From Pantoea rwandensis (GTDB taxonomy: Bacteria > Pseudomonadota > Gammaproteobacteria > Enterobacterales > Enterobacteriaceae): a stretch of DNA of 64,000 nucleotides. The DNA is taken from the NCBI RefSeq assembly GCF_002095475.1, contig NZ_MLFR01000004.1:1-64000 (forward strand), in the 5' to 3' direction. A program made the position numbers and the translations under genes. Position 1 is the first letter of the stretch, and each line of letters starts with the position of its first letter. The notes under the pieces were generated by a model. The model ran no database searches and was not told the DNA's origin. It was given only the letters and a program-made list of their open reading frames with translations. Shown piece by piece: positions 20,120 to 29,390 of this stretch.

Positions 20120-20500
20120 TTAATCTGCCCAACCGGACTTTGTTTCCGTGTTCGACTCTGACATCGTATATTTTTCAACGATGTCATTTTTGAAGAGAAT
20201 TACCAGTTGCTTAACGTGCGCTTTAGAACCGTTATGGAACAATCCATAGAATGGGATAAATGTGCTGCCGTTAAGTTTTACGTTCGCTAACGAGTATGTC
20301 CAGACTTCGTTACCGCCATCAGTAAAACTTACACCAATGGGATCGCCAAATTGAGCTTTAACTTGCTGCTTAGTAGTAATACCTTTCTGAATCTTAGACT
20401 GAACAGTGACTTGATTTTCTTGTTCTAACGCACGGTTACCAGAAGAGGCGCATCCCGCTAAAAGTAAAGCCACCATCCCGGCAGCAAAAACCTTTTTCAT
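20120..20500 (-). CDS. Small lipoprotein, SmpA/BamE-like fold
   Basis: A 126-aa lipoprotein. The lipobox is LLLAGC (Cys 17), with Ala after Cys. The mature part holds a segment typical of SmpA/OmlA/BamE-like lipoproteins, IQKGITTKQQVKAQFGDPIGVSFTDG followed by an aromatic VWTYS strand; these are usually read as a helix-helix-sheet domain. It is not BamE itself (different flanks and surrounding genes). It is a single leftward gene with AT-rich surroundings, and similar small lipoproteins are common on genomic islands. The function is unknown. Confidence 0.8.
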   Translation of the reverse strand: MKKVFAAGMVALLLAGCASSGNRALEQENQVTVQSKIQKGITTKQQVKAQFGDPIGVSFTDGGNEVWTYSLANVKLNGSTFIPFYGLFHNGSKAHVKQLVILFKNDIVEKYTMSESNTETKSGWAD

Positions 20501-20789
20501 TTAGTTATTTTCCTATAGACGATTAATATTCACTTACAGATTATCACGATAACCTTTCAATGCAATAAAGTTTGGCGTAAGGGATGTTCACTAGGTATTC
20601 AATTCTCATTAATATTTCACACTTGAAATTACTTGCTTTTAGTAAGGTTACTTTGATCATCGATAGCGACTTTTACTGATTTTTTAAATACCAGTTTCGT
20701 CATCAAGGCCATCTATTAATTGAAATTTTCAGGCTAAAATTGGAAGATTAAAGAGCCGTAAATACATCGTCACAGGGAGCGTGTTTATA

Positions 20790-21176
20790 ATGAAAAGATT
20801 CATATTGCTATTCTTGGTACCCTTGCTGGCTTCGTGCGTAGGTCCGGGAGATAAAGGCATTATCAACGAACCTGCACATGCCACTTTTCGAGACAACCAA
20901 CTTTGTGTCATAGTTCCAATCCAGGATCCCATTTATCTCTCGACCGTCCAGTTTGCTGGCAGTGATGATAGTGCATTCAGAAAAATACTCCCCCCACATT
21001 CTGTAATGGTCCAAAAGGGTGATTGCCTGCCTAATTTTGATTTTAAATTTAATGAAAATATCAATTACACGCTTTACTACTCTTTGGTTGAGGTGGGTAC
21101 TGAAAATATTCAACATTACTCAGTCGGCTTTTCACTAAAAGGGCAGCATGTCTTACTGATGAATGGCGCTAAATAG
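20790..21176 (+). CDS. Small lipoprotein, possibly of a T6SS-immunity-like family
   Basis: A 128-aa lipoprotein with lipobox LLASC (after MKRFILLFLVP). The mature region is predicted beta-rich (LCVIVPIQDPIYLSTVQF; INYTLYYSLVE). Its SCVGPGDKG opening and length recall the small enterobacterial lipoproteins annotated as putative T6SS immunity periplasmic lipoproteins; this is from memory and uncertain. ATG 20790 has GGGAG about 10 nt upstream; a GTG at 20781 is too close to it. No effector gene is nearby. Confidence 0.65.
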   Translation: MKRFILLFLVPLLASCVGPGDKGIINEPAHATFRDNQLCVIVPIQDPIYLSTVQFAGSDDSAFRKILPPHSVMVQKGDCLPNFDFKFNENINYTLYYSLVEVGTENIQHYSVGFSLKGQHVLLMNGAK

Positions 21177-21369
21177 CGACGCCTAATACCGCCATAGCTT
21201 TGTCTGCTCGGTCGTTCAATGTGGTTTAACGGCGTGCCGCCTTGCGATACGTCAGCCAGGTCGTATCTTTATGCTGTCTCAGTATCACCTCTCAATATCC
21301 ACAAACTCCGCAAGATCCATCAGGCCCACGCCTGCACTTCTGGGCATACTCACCTTCAAGGAGAATGCC

Positions 21370-22254
21370 ATGCCAATCGACAAACACAGCACCTTCAATA
21401 CCCATAGCTATCAGCATCGTTTCATCAAGGTTTTCAATTATATCGATCAGCATCTTGATGAACCTTTGCTGCTTGAGCAACTGAGCGAAGTGGCGCACTT
21501 TTCGCCATACCATTTCCACCGTCAGTTCAGCGCGTTTTGTGGTGTTCCGCCGGGGCGCTACATTCAGTTGATGCGGCTAAAACGGGCGTCGTATCGGCTG
21601 GCATTCAATCCTCATGAGAAAGTGATCGATATTGCGTTAGATGCCGGATTTCAGCATGCCGAGTCATTCAGCCGCGCCTTTAAACAGCTTTTTAAGCTTA
21701 CGCCGAGTGAATTTCGCCATCAGCCGGTGTGGATAGACTGGCATCAACGCATGATTCAACCCCAACATAAATGGAGAGAAGATATGTCAGTCGAAATTCA
21801 CGATTTCCCTACTACAAGCGTCGCGATGTTGGTGCATCGCGGTGAGCCGCACCGCATCAATGAAACCGCCGCGCAGTTTATTGCGTGGCGCAAAGCTAGC
21901 GGTTATTCACCGGTACGCAGCAGCCAGACATTTGGTGTCGCTCCGCACGATCCCACCATGCCACCGCCAGATGGCTTCGAGTTTCATCTATGTGGTTCTG
22001 TCACTGAACCGATTCCAGAAGATAACGCGTTCGGCATCATCAATAGCGCTATTGCCGGTGGGCGCTGTGCAGTACTTCGCCATCAAGGTTCTCATGACGC
22101 ATTAACAGCATTGGCCCAGAGCTTGTATCGCGATTGGCTGCCAACCAGCGGTGAGGAGTTACGCGATTTTCCACTGTTTTTTCATTATCACAACTTCGTG
22201 CATGAAGTAGCAGAACATGAATTGGTAACGGATATCTTTTTGCCAATGAAATAG
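21370..22254 (+). CDS. AraC-family regulator with GyrI-like effector domain
   Basis: A 294-aa transcription regulator. The N-terminal AraC DNA-binding domain covers about residues 10-115, with two helix-turn-helix units (LEQLSEVAHFSPYHFHRQF and VIDIALDAGFQHAESFSRAF), so DNA binding is N-terminal as in Rob and SoxS. The C-terminal GyrI/SbmC-like domain (about 135-294) probably binds small hydrophobic or cationic ligands. ATG 21370 is preceded by AAGGAG. It is convergent with flhE, separated only by a hairpin. A role in flagellar control is possible but not supported beyond position. Confidence 0.88.
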   Translation: MPIDKHSTFNTHSYQHRFIKVFNYIDQHLDEPLLLEQLSEVAHFSPYHFHRQFSAFCGVPPGRYIQLMRLKRASYRLAFNPHEKVIDIALDAGFQHAESFSRAFKQLFKLTPSEFRHQPVWIDWHQRMIQPQHKWREDMSVEIHDFPTTSVAMLVHRGEPHRINETAAQFIAWRKASGYSPVRSSQTFGVAPHDPTMPPPDGFEFHLCGSVTEPIPEDNAFGIINSAIAGGRCAVLRHQGSHDALTALAQSLYRDWLPTSGEELRDFPLFFHYHNFVHEVAEHELVTDIFLPMK

Positions 22255-22288
22255 CATTATCCTGGCCGATGTTAGGCCAAGATAATGC
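22254..22288. terminator. Bidirectional hairpin between araC-type gene and flhE
   Basis: GCATTATCCTGGCC pairs with GGCCAAGATAATGC (one mismatch) around a 7-nt loop. It fills exactly the gap between the two convergent stop codons. There is no T tract, but the position suits a shared terminator. It also marks the left end of the flagellar locus. Confidence 0.75.
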
Positions 22289-22696
22289 TCACCTCACCCG
22301 ATACCCCAGCGTCACCTGATTGCTCAATATCGTCACTGATGGCGCAATCGCGCCGCGCACTGTTGAAACATATTCAAACCACAGCGGCCCACCCGCCGGG
22401 AAGCCGACGGGCAGGGCCATTTCACCGTTTAATCCCGACAAACGCACACAGCGATTGCCGCCGCATACCTGCACCCGAAATCCCATCGGTACGTTTCCAT
22501 CTGTCGTGATGCGCCATGCCAGTGTGGCTGCGATAGCGCCTTGCGGCGGTGCGACATCGGGCTGCACCGGGCGGCTTTTGAGGGTCTGCTTACCTTGTGA
22601 CAGCATGCCGCCGAAACTGCTGCTGCTCCATGAACCGTCTGCGGCCAATGCCAGCGGGGAGAGCATCAGCAACCCGCACCACATCCAGCTTCGCAT
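22289..22696 (-). CDS. flhE: Flagellar protein FlhE
   Basis: A 135-aa periplasmic protein, last gene of the leftward fliE-cheRBYZ-flhBAE unit. It has a Sec signal peptide (residues 1-18, ending ALA), and the mature form is beta-rich with two Cys (CGGNRC) as in other FlhE proteins. In Salmonella FlhE acts as a chaperone-like plug that prevents proton leakage through the export gate. The ATG overlaps the flhA stop by one base. Presence of flhE is typical of enterobacterial peritrichous systems. Confidence 0.9.
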   Translation of the reverse strand: MRSWMWCGLLMLSPLALAADGSWSSSSFGGMLSQGKQTLKSRPVQPDVAPPQGAIAATLAWRITTDGNVPMGFRVQVCGGNRCVRLSGLNGEMALPVGFPAGGPLWFEYVSTVRGAIAPSVTILSNQVTLGYRVR

Positions 22697-24783
22697 CAGG
22701 CTTTACCGCCAATCAGCCATGTCATCCGCACATTGCGCTGGCTGCTGATCTCCTGACTTGAGAGCACCGCCATTTGCGGGAACATTCGCCTGAGATAACG
22801 AGACAGCATCAGACGCAGCGCCGGATTGACTAACAGCACCGGCGGCGCACCCAATCCGTCTTGGTGCATCAGTGCCTGCTCAGTCTGCTTCATCAGGCTC
22901 TCGGCAATACCCGGCTCAATGGCGCTACCACTTTGCGTGGCTTGCACCAACAGCTGCTCCAGTGACAGGTCCAAACCGATAACCTGTATATCCACGTCAC
23001 CGGGGAACCATTGCTGGGTGATAGCACGTGACAAGCGGGCGCGCACACGTGCCGTCAGCTCATCGGCATCGCTATTCGCGGTGGCAAATTCCGCCAGCGT
23101 ATCGATGATGGTGCGCATATCGCGGATCGCCACACGCTCCGATAACAGGTTTTGCAGCACCTTATGCAGCGTAGTCAGGCTGATCACTGCTGGGATCAGA
23201 TCTTCCACCAGTTTTGGCGCATGCTTGGTAAGTTGATCCAGCAACTGCTGCGCTTCCTGGCGACCAAACAGCTCTTCAATGTGGCTGGCGATCAGATGAT
23301 TAAGATGGGTGGCGACCACTGAACTGGGATCGACCACCGTATAGCCCAACGTCTGGGCCAGCTCACGTTGTACTTCATCGATCCACAATGCGGGTAGGCC
23401 AAAGGTCGGTTCTTTGCAGGGCGTGCCTGGCACATCACCTTCGGCGCAGCCGGGATCGATCGCCATCCAACGATCGGGTTGGATCTCGCCATGGCCGATC
23501 TCCACGCCTTTTAACAGAATCCGGTAATGCGTGGGCGCCAGATCGAGGTTATCGCGGATATGCACCGCAGGCGGCAAGAAGCCCATCTGCTGCGCGAATT
23601 TTTTGCGAATACCCCGCACGCGGTTGAGCAACTGGCCTTGCTGCTCTTGATCGACCATCGGAATCAACCGATAGCCCACTTCCAGCCCCAGTTCATCTTC
23701 CATCTGTACGTCAGACCAACTGGCCTCATTCACCTGCGCAGTTTCCGACTCAACGCGCGCGTGAACGGCGCCCGTCGAGGATTTTTGTGCATCTTCACGG
23801 CCTCGCAACCACCAAGCCAGTCCGAGCAATAGGGTAGTGAACAGCAGAAAGACCAGGTTCGGCATGCCGGGAATCAGGCCCAACAAGCCAATGACGGCGG
23901 CCGAAAGCAGCAACACGCGTGAAGAGGTGAACAGCTGGTCCACCATCTGTTCGCCAACATCTTGGTCGTTAACTACGCGGGTCACCACCACACCTGCCGC
24001 AGTGGAGATCACCAGGCTCGGGATCTGCGCCACTAAACCATCGCCAATGGTCAGCAGGGTGTAGGTTTCACCCGCCATACCCACTGACATGTCGTGCTGC
24101 ATGACGCCGATGATCAAGCCACCGATGATATTGATCGCCATGATCATCAATCCGGCAATCGCATCACCACGAACAAATTTACTGGCACCATCCATCGAAC
24201 CGTAGAAATCCGCCTCCTGCGTCACCTCTTTACGGCGTCGCTTGGCTTCCTCTTCACCGATCAGGCCCGCATTGAGATCGGCGTCGATCGCCATCTGCTT
24301 GCCGGGCATCCCATCGAGGGTGAAACGCGCGCCTACCTCCGCGATACGCCCCGCGCCTTTGGTGATAACCATAAAGTTTATGATGATCAAAATGATAAAT
24401 ACGATGATGCCAATCGCGAAGTTGCCACCCACCAAGAAGTGACCAAAGGCTTCGACTACTTGGCCTGCCGCATCGGCACCGGTATGGCCCTGCATCAGGA
24501 TCACGCGCGTAGAGGCCACATTTAACGCCAGCCGCAGCAGCGTTGAGAACAGCAACACCGTCGGAAACGCTGAGAACTCCAGCGTCTTTTGCGTGAACAT
24601 CGCGACCAGCAGGATCATGATCGACAGCACGATATTGAAGGTAAACAGCAGGTCCAGCACAAAAGTCGGAAGTGGCAGGATCATCATCGCCAGGATGGTC
24701 ATGATCAATACTGGCCCAGCCAGCAGCTGCCACTGCGTCTCTCTCAAGGTGGGCAAACGTAGTTTTGTGGCGATATTAGCCAT
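22696..24783 (-). CDS. flhA: Flagellar export gate protein FlhA
   Basis: A 695-aa core subunit of the flagellar type III export gate. It forms a nonameric ring, and its cytoplasmic domain receives chaperone-substrate complexes. The N-terminal half has about eight membrane segments; the FHIPEP-family block with FGHFLVGGNFAIG, GAGRIAEVGARF and DGMPGKQMAIDADLNAGLI is intact. The cytoplasmic domain (about 330-695) is complete. The start at ATG 24783 (MANIATKLRLP) is set by homology, and it overlaps the restored flhB stop by 8 bp, as expected for coupled flhBA. Confidence 0.97.
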   Translation of the reverse strand: MANIATKLRLPTLRETQWQLLAGPVLIMTILAMMILPLPTFVLDLLFTFNIVLSIMILLVAMFTQKTLEFSAFPTVLLFSTLLRLALNVASTRVILMQGHTGADAAGQVVEAFGHFLVGGNFAIGIIVFIILIIINFMVITKGAGRIAEVGARFTLDGMPGKQMAIDADLNAGLIGEEEAKRRRKEVTQEADFYGSMDGASKFVRGDAIAGLMIMAINIIGGLIIGVMQHDMSVGMAGETYTLLTIGDGLVAQIPSLVISTAAGVVVTRVVNDQDVGEQMVDQLFTSSRVLLLSAAVIGLLGLIPGMPNLVFLLFTTLLLGLAWWLRGREDAQKSSTGAVHARVESETAQVNEASWSDVQMEDELGLEVGYRLIPMVDQEQQGQLLNRVRGIRKKFAQQMGFLPPAVHIRDNLDLAPTHYRILLKGVEIGHGEIQPDRWMAIDPGCAEGDVPGTPCKEPTFGLPALWIDEVQRELAQTLGYTVVDPSSVVATHLNHLIASHIEELFGRQEAQQLLDQLTKHAPKLVEDLIPAVISLTTLHKVLQNLLSERVAIRDMRTIIDTLAEFATANSDADELTARVRARLSRAITQQWFPGDVDIQVIGLDLSLEQLLVQATQSGSAIEPGIAESLMKQTEQALMHQDGLGAPPVLLVNPALRLMLSRYLRRMFPQMAVLSSQEISSQRNVRMTWLIGGKA

Positions 24784-25926
24784 CACTCTCACTCTCTTGG
24801 GCAAAATCCAGCGTTACGGGAACCGGCAGATGGGTCGGGCTTGATGGACGGGTGCCATACCCCTTGCGCCAGCGGCGCAGGCCATAAACCCAGGCCAGCA
24901 CTTCTGCCACGGCGTTATACAGTTCGATGGGGACCGGCGCGCCGGTCTCACAGTGGCGATACAGGCGCGCGCCAGCGGTGGGGCATCCAGCATGGGAACG
25001 CCATTCTCGGCGGCCAGCTCGCGAATGCGCAGGGCAATCAGGCCGCTGCCTTTCGCGACTACTACGGGCGCGCCCATGCTGCCTTCCTGATATTTGAGTG
25101 CCACCGAATAGTGCGTGGGGTTATTGACCACCACATCAGCGGTTGGGACGTCAATCATCATGCGGCGTTGGGCCATCTGACGCTGCAATTGACGGATACG
25201 ACCTTTCAACAGCGGGTCGCCTTCCTGCTTTTTAAATTCGTCTTTAACGTCCTGTCGGCTCATGCGGAGCTTTTTCCAGTTGCTCCATAATTGATAAATC
25301 ACGTCAAACATCACCATCGGGATCAGCGACAGGATGATGGCGAGCATGCAGAACATCAGTAATTGACTGATGTCTCGCAACGCCATGTTCAGCGGTTCAT
25401 CGATCAAGCCGATCAGCTGATGTTTGCTCAGCATCAGGAACAGACCGCCGCCGACCGCGGCCAGCAGCACTTTGAGAATGGCTTTCACCATCTCTGAGAT
25501 CATTTGTGAAGAGAACAGACGTTTAAGGCCCGACAGGGGGTTCAGTTTTTTGGCATTGAACTTGAGCGCTTTACTGCTGAGGTTCAGGCCGCCGATGATC
25601 ACTGGCGCCGTCAGCGCAGTGAGATAGAGGCCGGCGACCAGCGGCAGCAACGCCAGAAAAGCGATACCGAGCAGCGATCCGGCTTGATCCAGCATATGCT
25701 GTGGATCGCGGACCAGCAGGCGATCAAACGCCAGGCCGTTATGCAGCAGATGCTGCAACGAGCGCGCCAGATGATGACCTCCCACCACCATCATTCCCCA
25801 ACCCACCAGCAGCATGGCAAGGGTCGTCAGCTCGCGGGATCGCGGAACCTGGCCCTCTTCACGCGACTTTTTGATACGTTCGGGTGTGGGGTCTTCTGTT
25901 TTCTCGTTATCACTTTGCTCAGACAT
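24776..25926 (-). pseudogene. flhB: Export gate switch protein FlhB, frameshifted near the C-terminus
   Basis: FlhB controls the switch of export specificity from hook to filament through self-cleavage at NPTH. Membrane segments in the first 210 residues and the intact NPTH motif are visible. About 317 residues in, after PPLARA, the frame changes: the uncorrected product continues with unrelated residues to a stop at 24814. Adding one base in the GC-repeat at 24964-24973 restores the family C-terminus (LYRHCETGAPVPIELYNAVA) and a TAA stop at 24776, overlapping flhA by 8 bp, total 383 aa (E. coli 382). Only the tail is lost, so partial function is conceivable. A sequencing error is an alternative. 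Confidence 0.88.
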
Positions 25927-25932
25927 GGCGCA

Positions 25933-26571
25933 TCAGAAACCCAATGATTGCAGCAGATCGTCAACCTGCTCCTGCGAAGCCGCAATGCCTTGCGCGGTGG
26001 TGTCGATCTGTGGGCCATTCTTCAGCTGCACTTCTCCCTGATCCTCAATGGGTTCGCGATCGCCCATGTTTTCCACCAGGACGCTGATCAGCTCTTTTTC
26101 AATGGTGTCGATCAGCTGCATCAGACTTTGCAGCACCTGACCGGTGAGATCCTGAAAATCCTGCGCCATCATGATCTCAGTGAGCTGAGCGTTGGTCTGC
26201 TGGGTCATCTCTGGCACGCCCTGCAAATATGCGCGCGTGTCCTGCACCAGTTCACGCGCCCGATCAAGAGGCTGGGGATCGGCAAACCAGCCATCCCAGC
26301 GATGGCTGAGCACCGCGGCATTCTCACTCAACGCCAATTGAAGCGGACGGGCGGCCTCTACGCTGGTCAAGGCGCGGTCGGCTGCCTGAGAGGTTTTACT
26401 CACCACGTAACGCAGACGATCGCGCGTGTTGGGAAAGGTATCCGCCACCTCAATGATGGTCTGCTCCAGACCCATGCTGGCCATGCTATTGCGCAGCAGG
26501 CGGGTAAGCTGGCCAATGCGTATAAACAGGTCTTTCGGGTTATCACTCTGTATATCCGGTGGTGAGCTCAT
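25933..26571 (-). CDS. cheZ: CheY-phosphate phosphatase CheZ
   Basis: A 212-aa cytoplasmic phosphatase that dephosphorylates CheY-P and so terminates the tumble signal. The catalytic segment MMAQDFQDLTGQV carries the essential Asp and Gln, and the C-terminal helix QEQVDDLLQSLGF is the CheY-tethering peptide. Length matches E. coli CheZ (214 aa). It lies 5 bp after cheY and 6 bp before flhB in one tight leftward unit. Confidence 0.95.
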   Translation of the reverse strand: MSSPPDIQSDNPKDLFIRIGQLTRLLRNSMASMGLEQTIIEVADTFPNTRDRLRYVVSKTSQAADRALTSVEAARPLQLALSENAAVLSHRWDGWFADPQPLDRARELVQDTRAYLQGVPEMTQQTNAQLTEIMMAQDFQDLTGQVLQSLMQLIDTIEKELISVLVENMGDREPIEDQGEVQLKNGPQIDTTAQGIAASQEQVDDLLQSLGF

Positions 26572-26576
26572 GGCAG

Positions 26577-26963
26577 TTACCCCAACTTTTCAAAGATTTT
26601 GCCGAGCTTCTCTTCCAGCGTGGCAGCGGTGAAAGGCTTCACGATGTAGCCATTGGCACCGGCTTGCGCGGCAGCAATGATGTTTTCGCGCTTGGCTTCG
26701 GCAGTCACCATTAACACCGGCAGCTTGGCCATCACTGCATCGCTGCGAATCGCTTTTAACAGTTCCAGCCCATCCAGATTTGGCATGTTCCAGTCACTGA
26801 CCACGAAGTCGAACTCGGCGGCGCGCAGTTTGTTGAGGGCGTCGTGACCGTCTTCTGCCTCTTCAATATTGTGATAGCCGAGGTCTTGCAGCAGGTTACG
26901 GACAATGCGTCGCATGGTGGCAAAGTCATCCACCACCAGAAAACGCAGGTTTTTATCTGACAT
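26577..26963 (-). CDS. cheY: Chemotaxis response regulator CheY
   Basis: A 128-aa single receiver domain. The phospho-acceptor Asp57 lies in SDWNMP, with acidic pair D12-D13, switch Thr87 and Lys109 all in the E. coli positions. When phosphorylated by CheA it binds FliM and reverses the motor. It is followed by cheZ after 5 bp and preceded by cheB after 22 bp. Confidence 0.97.
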   Translation of the reverse strand: MSDKNLRFLVVDDFATMRRIVRNLLQDLGYHNIEEAEDGHDALNKLRAAEFDFVVSDWNMPNLDGLELLKAIRSDAVMAKLPVLMVTAEAKRENIIAAAQAGANGYIVKPFTAATLEEKLGKIFEKLG

Positions 26964-26985
26964 CTGAGTGCTCTCCTGAACCGGC

Positions 26986-28041
26986 TTAATCGGCTCGCTT
27001 TCGTTGTAGGTTGTTGTTGAAACTGTCGAGTAGGCGCTGGCTCACCACGTCCAAATCCACCACCTCGCAAGCGGCATCCAGCGCAATAGCTTCACGTGGC
27101 ATACCGAACACCACGCAGCTCGCTTCGTTCTGTGCCAGTGTCCAGGCTCCGGCCTGGCGCAGGGTGAGTAAACCGCGTGCACCGTCGTTACCCATGCCGG
27201 TCAGGATGGCAGCGCTGGCGAATTTCCCTGCCTGCTGTGCGACGGAATCGAACAGCACATCGACAGAAGGGCGATGGCGATTAACGGGCGCGTTTTCGTC
27301 GATATGCACCTCATAACCTCTGCTGCGTCGCACCAAGGTCATGTGGCGATCGCCGGGAGCGATCAGGGCATTTCCGGGCATCAGCGGTTCGCCATGCTCG
27401 GCTTCTCGTACGGCTATCTGGCACAGCGTATCCATGCGCTGGGCGAACGAACGGGTAAAACCGGCGGGCATATGCTGCGCGATAACGATGCCAGGGCTGC
27501 TCACGGGCATCTGTGTCAGCACGCAGCGCAGCGCTTCGGTGCCGCCAGTGGAAGCACCGATGGCGATCACTTGGGTGATATCGGTTTTAATGCCAGGTAA
27601 CACGGCTCCCAAGGTGGGGCTGTTCAGGTAGCGATTGGGATTGGCTTTCGCAGCACCGCGGATTTTGTCGGCCAGCAGTCCACCCCATACCGCCAGATCG
27701 CCGGGGATCTGGTTGCCCGGTTTTGGAATAAAATCGACAGCGCCCTGCTCCAAAGCATTCAGCGTGGCGCTCGAACCGCGCGTGGTCATGCTGGAAATCA
27801 TGATCACCGGCATCGGGCGTAACCGCATCAACCGGCTGAGAAAGTCCAGTCCATCCATTCGCGGCATATCGATATCCAGCGTCAGCACGTCTGGGTTGAG
27901 CTGTTTGATCAGGTCGCGAGCAATTAACGGATCGGGCGCGGTGGCAACCATCTCCATATCGGCCTGCTGGTTAACGATGGCATTAAGCATGTTGCGCATT
28001 AATGCCGAATCATCCACTGCCATCACGCGTATCCGTTTCAA
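26986..28041 (-). CDS. cheB: Receptor methylesterase/deamidase CheB
   Basis: A 351-aa response regulator with an N-terminal receiver (D10-D11, phospho-Asp56 in LDIDMP) and a C-terminal methylesterase domain with the catalytic regions IGASTGG (Ser), AQHMPAGFT (His) and GMGNDGARG (Asp). It removes receptor methyl groups during adaptation. I start it at TTG 28041 (M-K-R-I-R-V): GGAGG lies 7 nt upstream and the TTG overlaps the cheR stop in TTGA. An upstream ATG at 28221 would put 60 extra residues inside cheR. Confidence 0.93.
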   Translation of the reverse strand: MKRIRVMAVDDSALMRNMLNAIVNQQADMEMVATAPDPLIARDLIKQLNPDVLTLDIDMPRMDGLDFLSRLMRLRPMPVIMISSMTTRGSSATLNALEQGAVDFIPKPGNQIPGDLAVWGGLLADKIRGAAKANPNRYLNSPTLGAVLPGIKTDITQVIAIGASTGGTEALRCVLTQMPVSSPGIVIAQHMPAGFTRSFAQRMDTLCQIAVREAEHGEPLMPGNALIAPGDRHMTLVRRSRGYEVHIDENAPVNRHRPSVDVLFDSVAQQAGKFASAAILTGMGNDGARGLLTLRQAGAWTLAQNEASCVVFGMPREAIALDAACEVVDLDVVSQRLLDSFNNNLQRKRAD

Positions 28042-28889
28042 CGTAAATCCTCCATGCGTTCGTATACTGATTGCCCACGCAGCCTGAGCGGCAGCGCGGG
28101 ATGATTGAAATGTTCGGAATGGCCGACAAACAGCAAACCGCCGGGTTTCAGCAAACGGGCGAAGCGTTCGAGCAAGCGCAACTGGGTTGTGGCATCGAAA
28201 TAAATCATCACGTTGCGGCAAAAGATGGCATCGAACGGCTGCGACAGCGGCCAGTGCTCATCCAGCAGGTTAATCTGCTGATACTGAATACTTGCCAGCA
28301 GTGCCGGCTTCACTTTGACGTTCGCGTAATGCTCACCCGCGCCGCGCAGGAAATAGTGACGCTTCTGCGCTTGGGTGAGCATTTGAATGTCACGCAGCCG
28401 ATAAATGCCTGTCTGTGCTTTCGCTAACACTTCGGTGTCGATGTCAGAGGCCCAGACGCGCGTTCCAGCGCCGAGTACCTCATCCAACGTCATCGCAATC
28501 GAGCAGGGCTCTTCGCCTGTCGCGGCAGCGGTACACCACACGCGGTAATCCTTTGGGCGTAGACGGGCATGCTCCGCCAGGATCGGAAAATGATGTGACT
28601 CGCGAAAAAACGACGTCAGATTGGTGGTCAAGGCATTGATAAAGACTTGCCACTCCGGGTGCTCAGGATGGGATTCCAGCAGAGCCGCATACTGCGAGAA
28701 CGTCGTCAGGTTGAGTTCTCGCACCCGTCGAGAGAGGCGATTGAATATCATCTCTTTTTTTTGCACATTAACGACGATGCCCGCTCGCGCATAAATAAGC
28801 TTTGCCAGTCGCGCTAATTCGCACTCATTTAAACATAACATTCCCGGTAATAAGCGTGCAGTGATGGGGGTAATTTCACGCATAGCCAT
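28038..28889 (-). CDS. cheR: Receptor methyltransferase CheR
   Basis: A 283-aa SAM-dependent methyltransferase that methylates chemoreceptor glutamates. It has an N-terminal helical domain (about 1-85, basic RLSRRVREL region) and a C-terminal Rossmann domain with the SAM motif [18 protein letters not shown] and [10 protein letters not shown]. The beta-subdomain that binds the NWETF peptide should lie near residue 200. The chemoreceptor of this locus ends in QWETF and would be a natural partner. It starts 6 bp after the fliE stop. Confidence 0.95.
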   Translation of the reverse strand: MAMREITPITARLLPGMLCLNECELARLAKLIYARAGIVVNVQKKEMIFNRLSRRVRELNLTTFSQYAALLESHPEHPEWQVFINALTTNLTSFFRESHHFPILAEHARLRPKDYRVWCTAAATGEEPCSIAMTLDEVLGAGTRVWASDIDTEVLAKAQTGIYRLRDIQMLTQAQKRHYFLRGAGEHYANVKVKPALLASIQYQQINLLDEHWPLSQPFDAIFCRNVMIYFDATTQLRLLERFARLLKPGGLLFVGHSEHFNHPALPLRLRGQSVYERMEDLR

Positions 28890-28895
28890 CTGGCC

Positions 28896-29207
28896 TTATA
28901 CCGGGGTGTTCATTATTTCCTGATAAGCGCCCACTATTTTATTTTTCATTTGCATACCAAAACTAAAAGAAATAGACGATTTTTGCATGGATAACATCAC
29001 ATCGTTTAATCCGATGTCGCTACTGCCAGACATCCACTGCTGGGTTTTATTTTTGGCCTCTATTTGCGTTTTATTTATCTCATTGATGCTGTTCATTAAG
29101 GTATCAGAGAACGAAGTGGCGTCTTGGCGAATTGAGGGCTGCCCAGCAACCTGTTGTGCCTGGGATTGAATTTGATCGAGTACGCCGCGCAATAAAGTCA
29201 CTGACAT
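28896..29207 (-). CDS. fliE: Hook-basal body junction protein FliE
   Basis: A 103-aa rod adaptor that links the MS ring to the proximal rod. The C-terminal SFSFGMQMKNKIVGAYQEIMN block is characteristic. Start at ATG 29207 (MSVTLLRGVLDQ), with AGGAT 8 nt upstream; an upstream in-frame ATG at 29312 is unlikely. Divergent from fliF across 183 bp, as in E. coli, but here it leads directly into cheR and the rest of the chemotaxis/export unit. Confidence 0.93.
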   Translation of the reverse strand: MSVTLLRGVLDQIQSQAQQVAGQPSIRQDATSFSDTLMNSINEINKTQIEAKNKTQQWMSGSSDIGLNDVMLSMQKSSISFSFGMQMKNKIVGAYQEIMNTPV

Positions 29208-29390
29208 GTGGCACATCCTGATATAAGTCATGGTCGATGTTGGCAGAATATCATTTGCATCGGGATGAGATAAAATCCAATAAGCCCGCACAACTTTTAC
29301 CTTATTGCGCATTAAAATAAATTTATTTCAGTTAATAATGTTGGCCTGAATATTCCTGATGACTCAATACTCTTTTTACAGGAAGGCGGC

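Noticed and set aside
22255..22275. GCCGATGT resembling a sigma-28 -10 element near the araC-type stop
   Set aside because: It is part of the hairpin stem and loop, and no -35-like sequence lies 11 bp upstream of it.
19047..22288. Integrase, transposase or direct repeat of the tRNA 3' end (att site)
   Set aside because: I looked for all three in this stretch and downstream and saw none.
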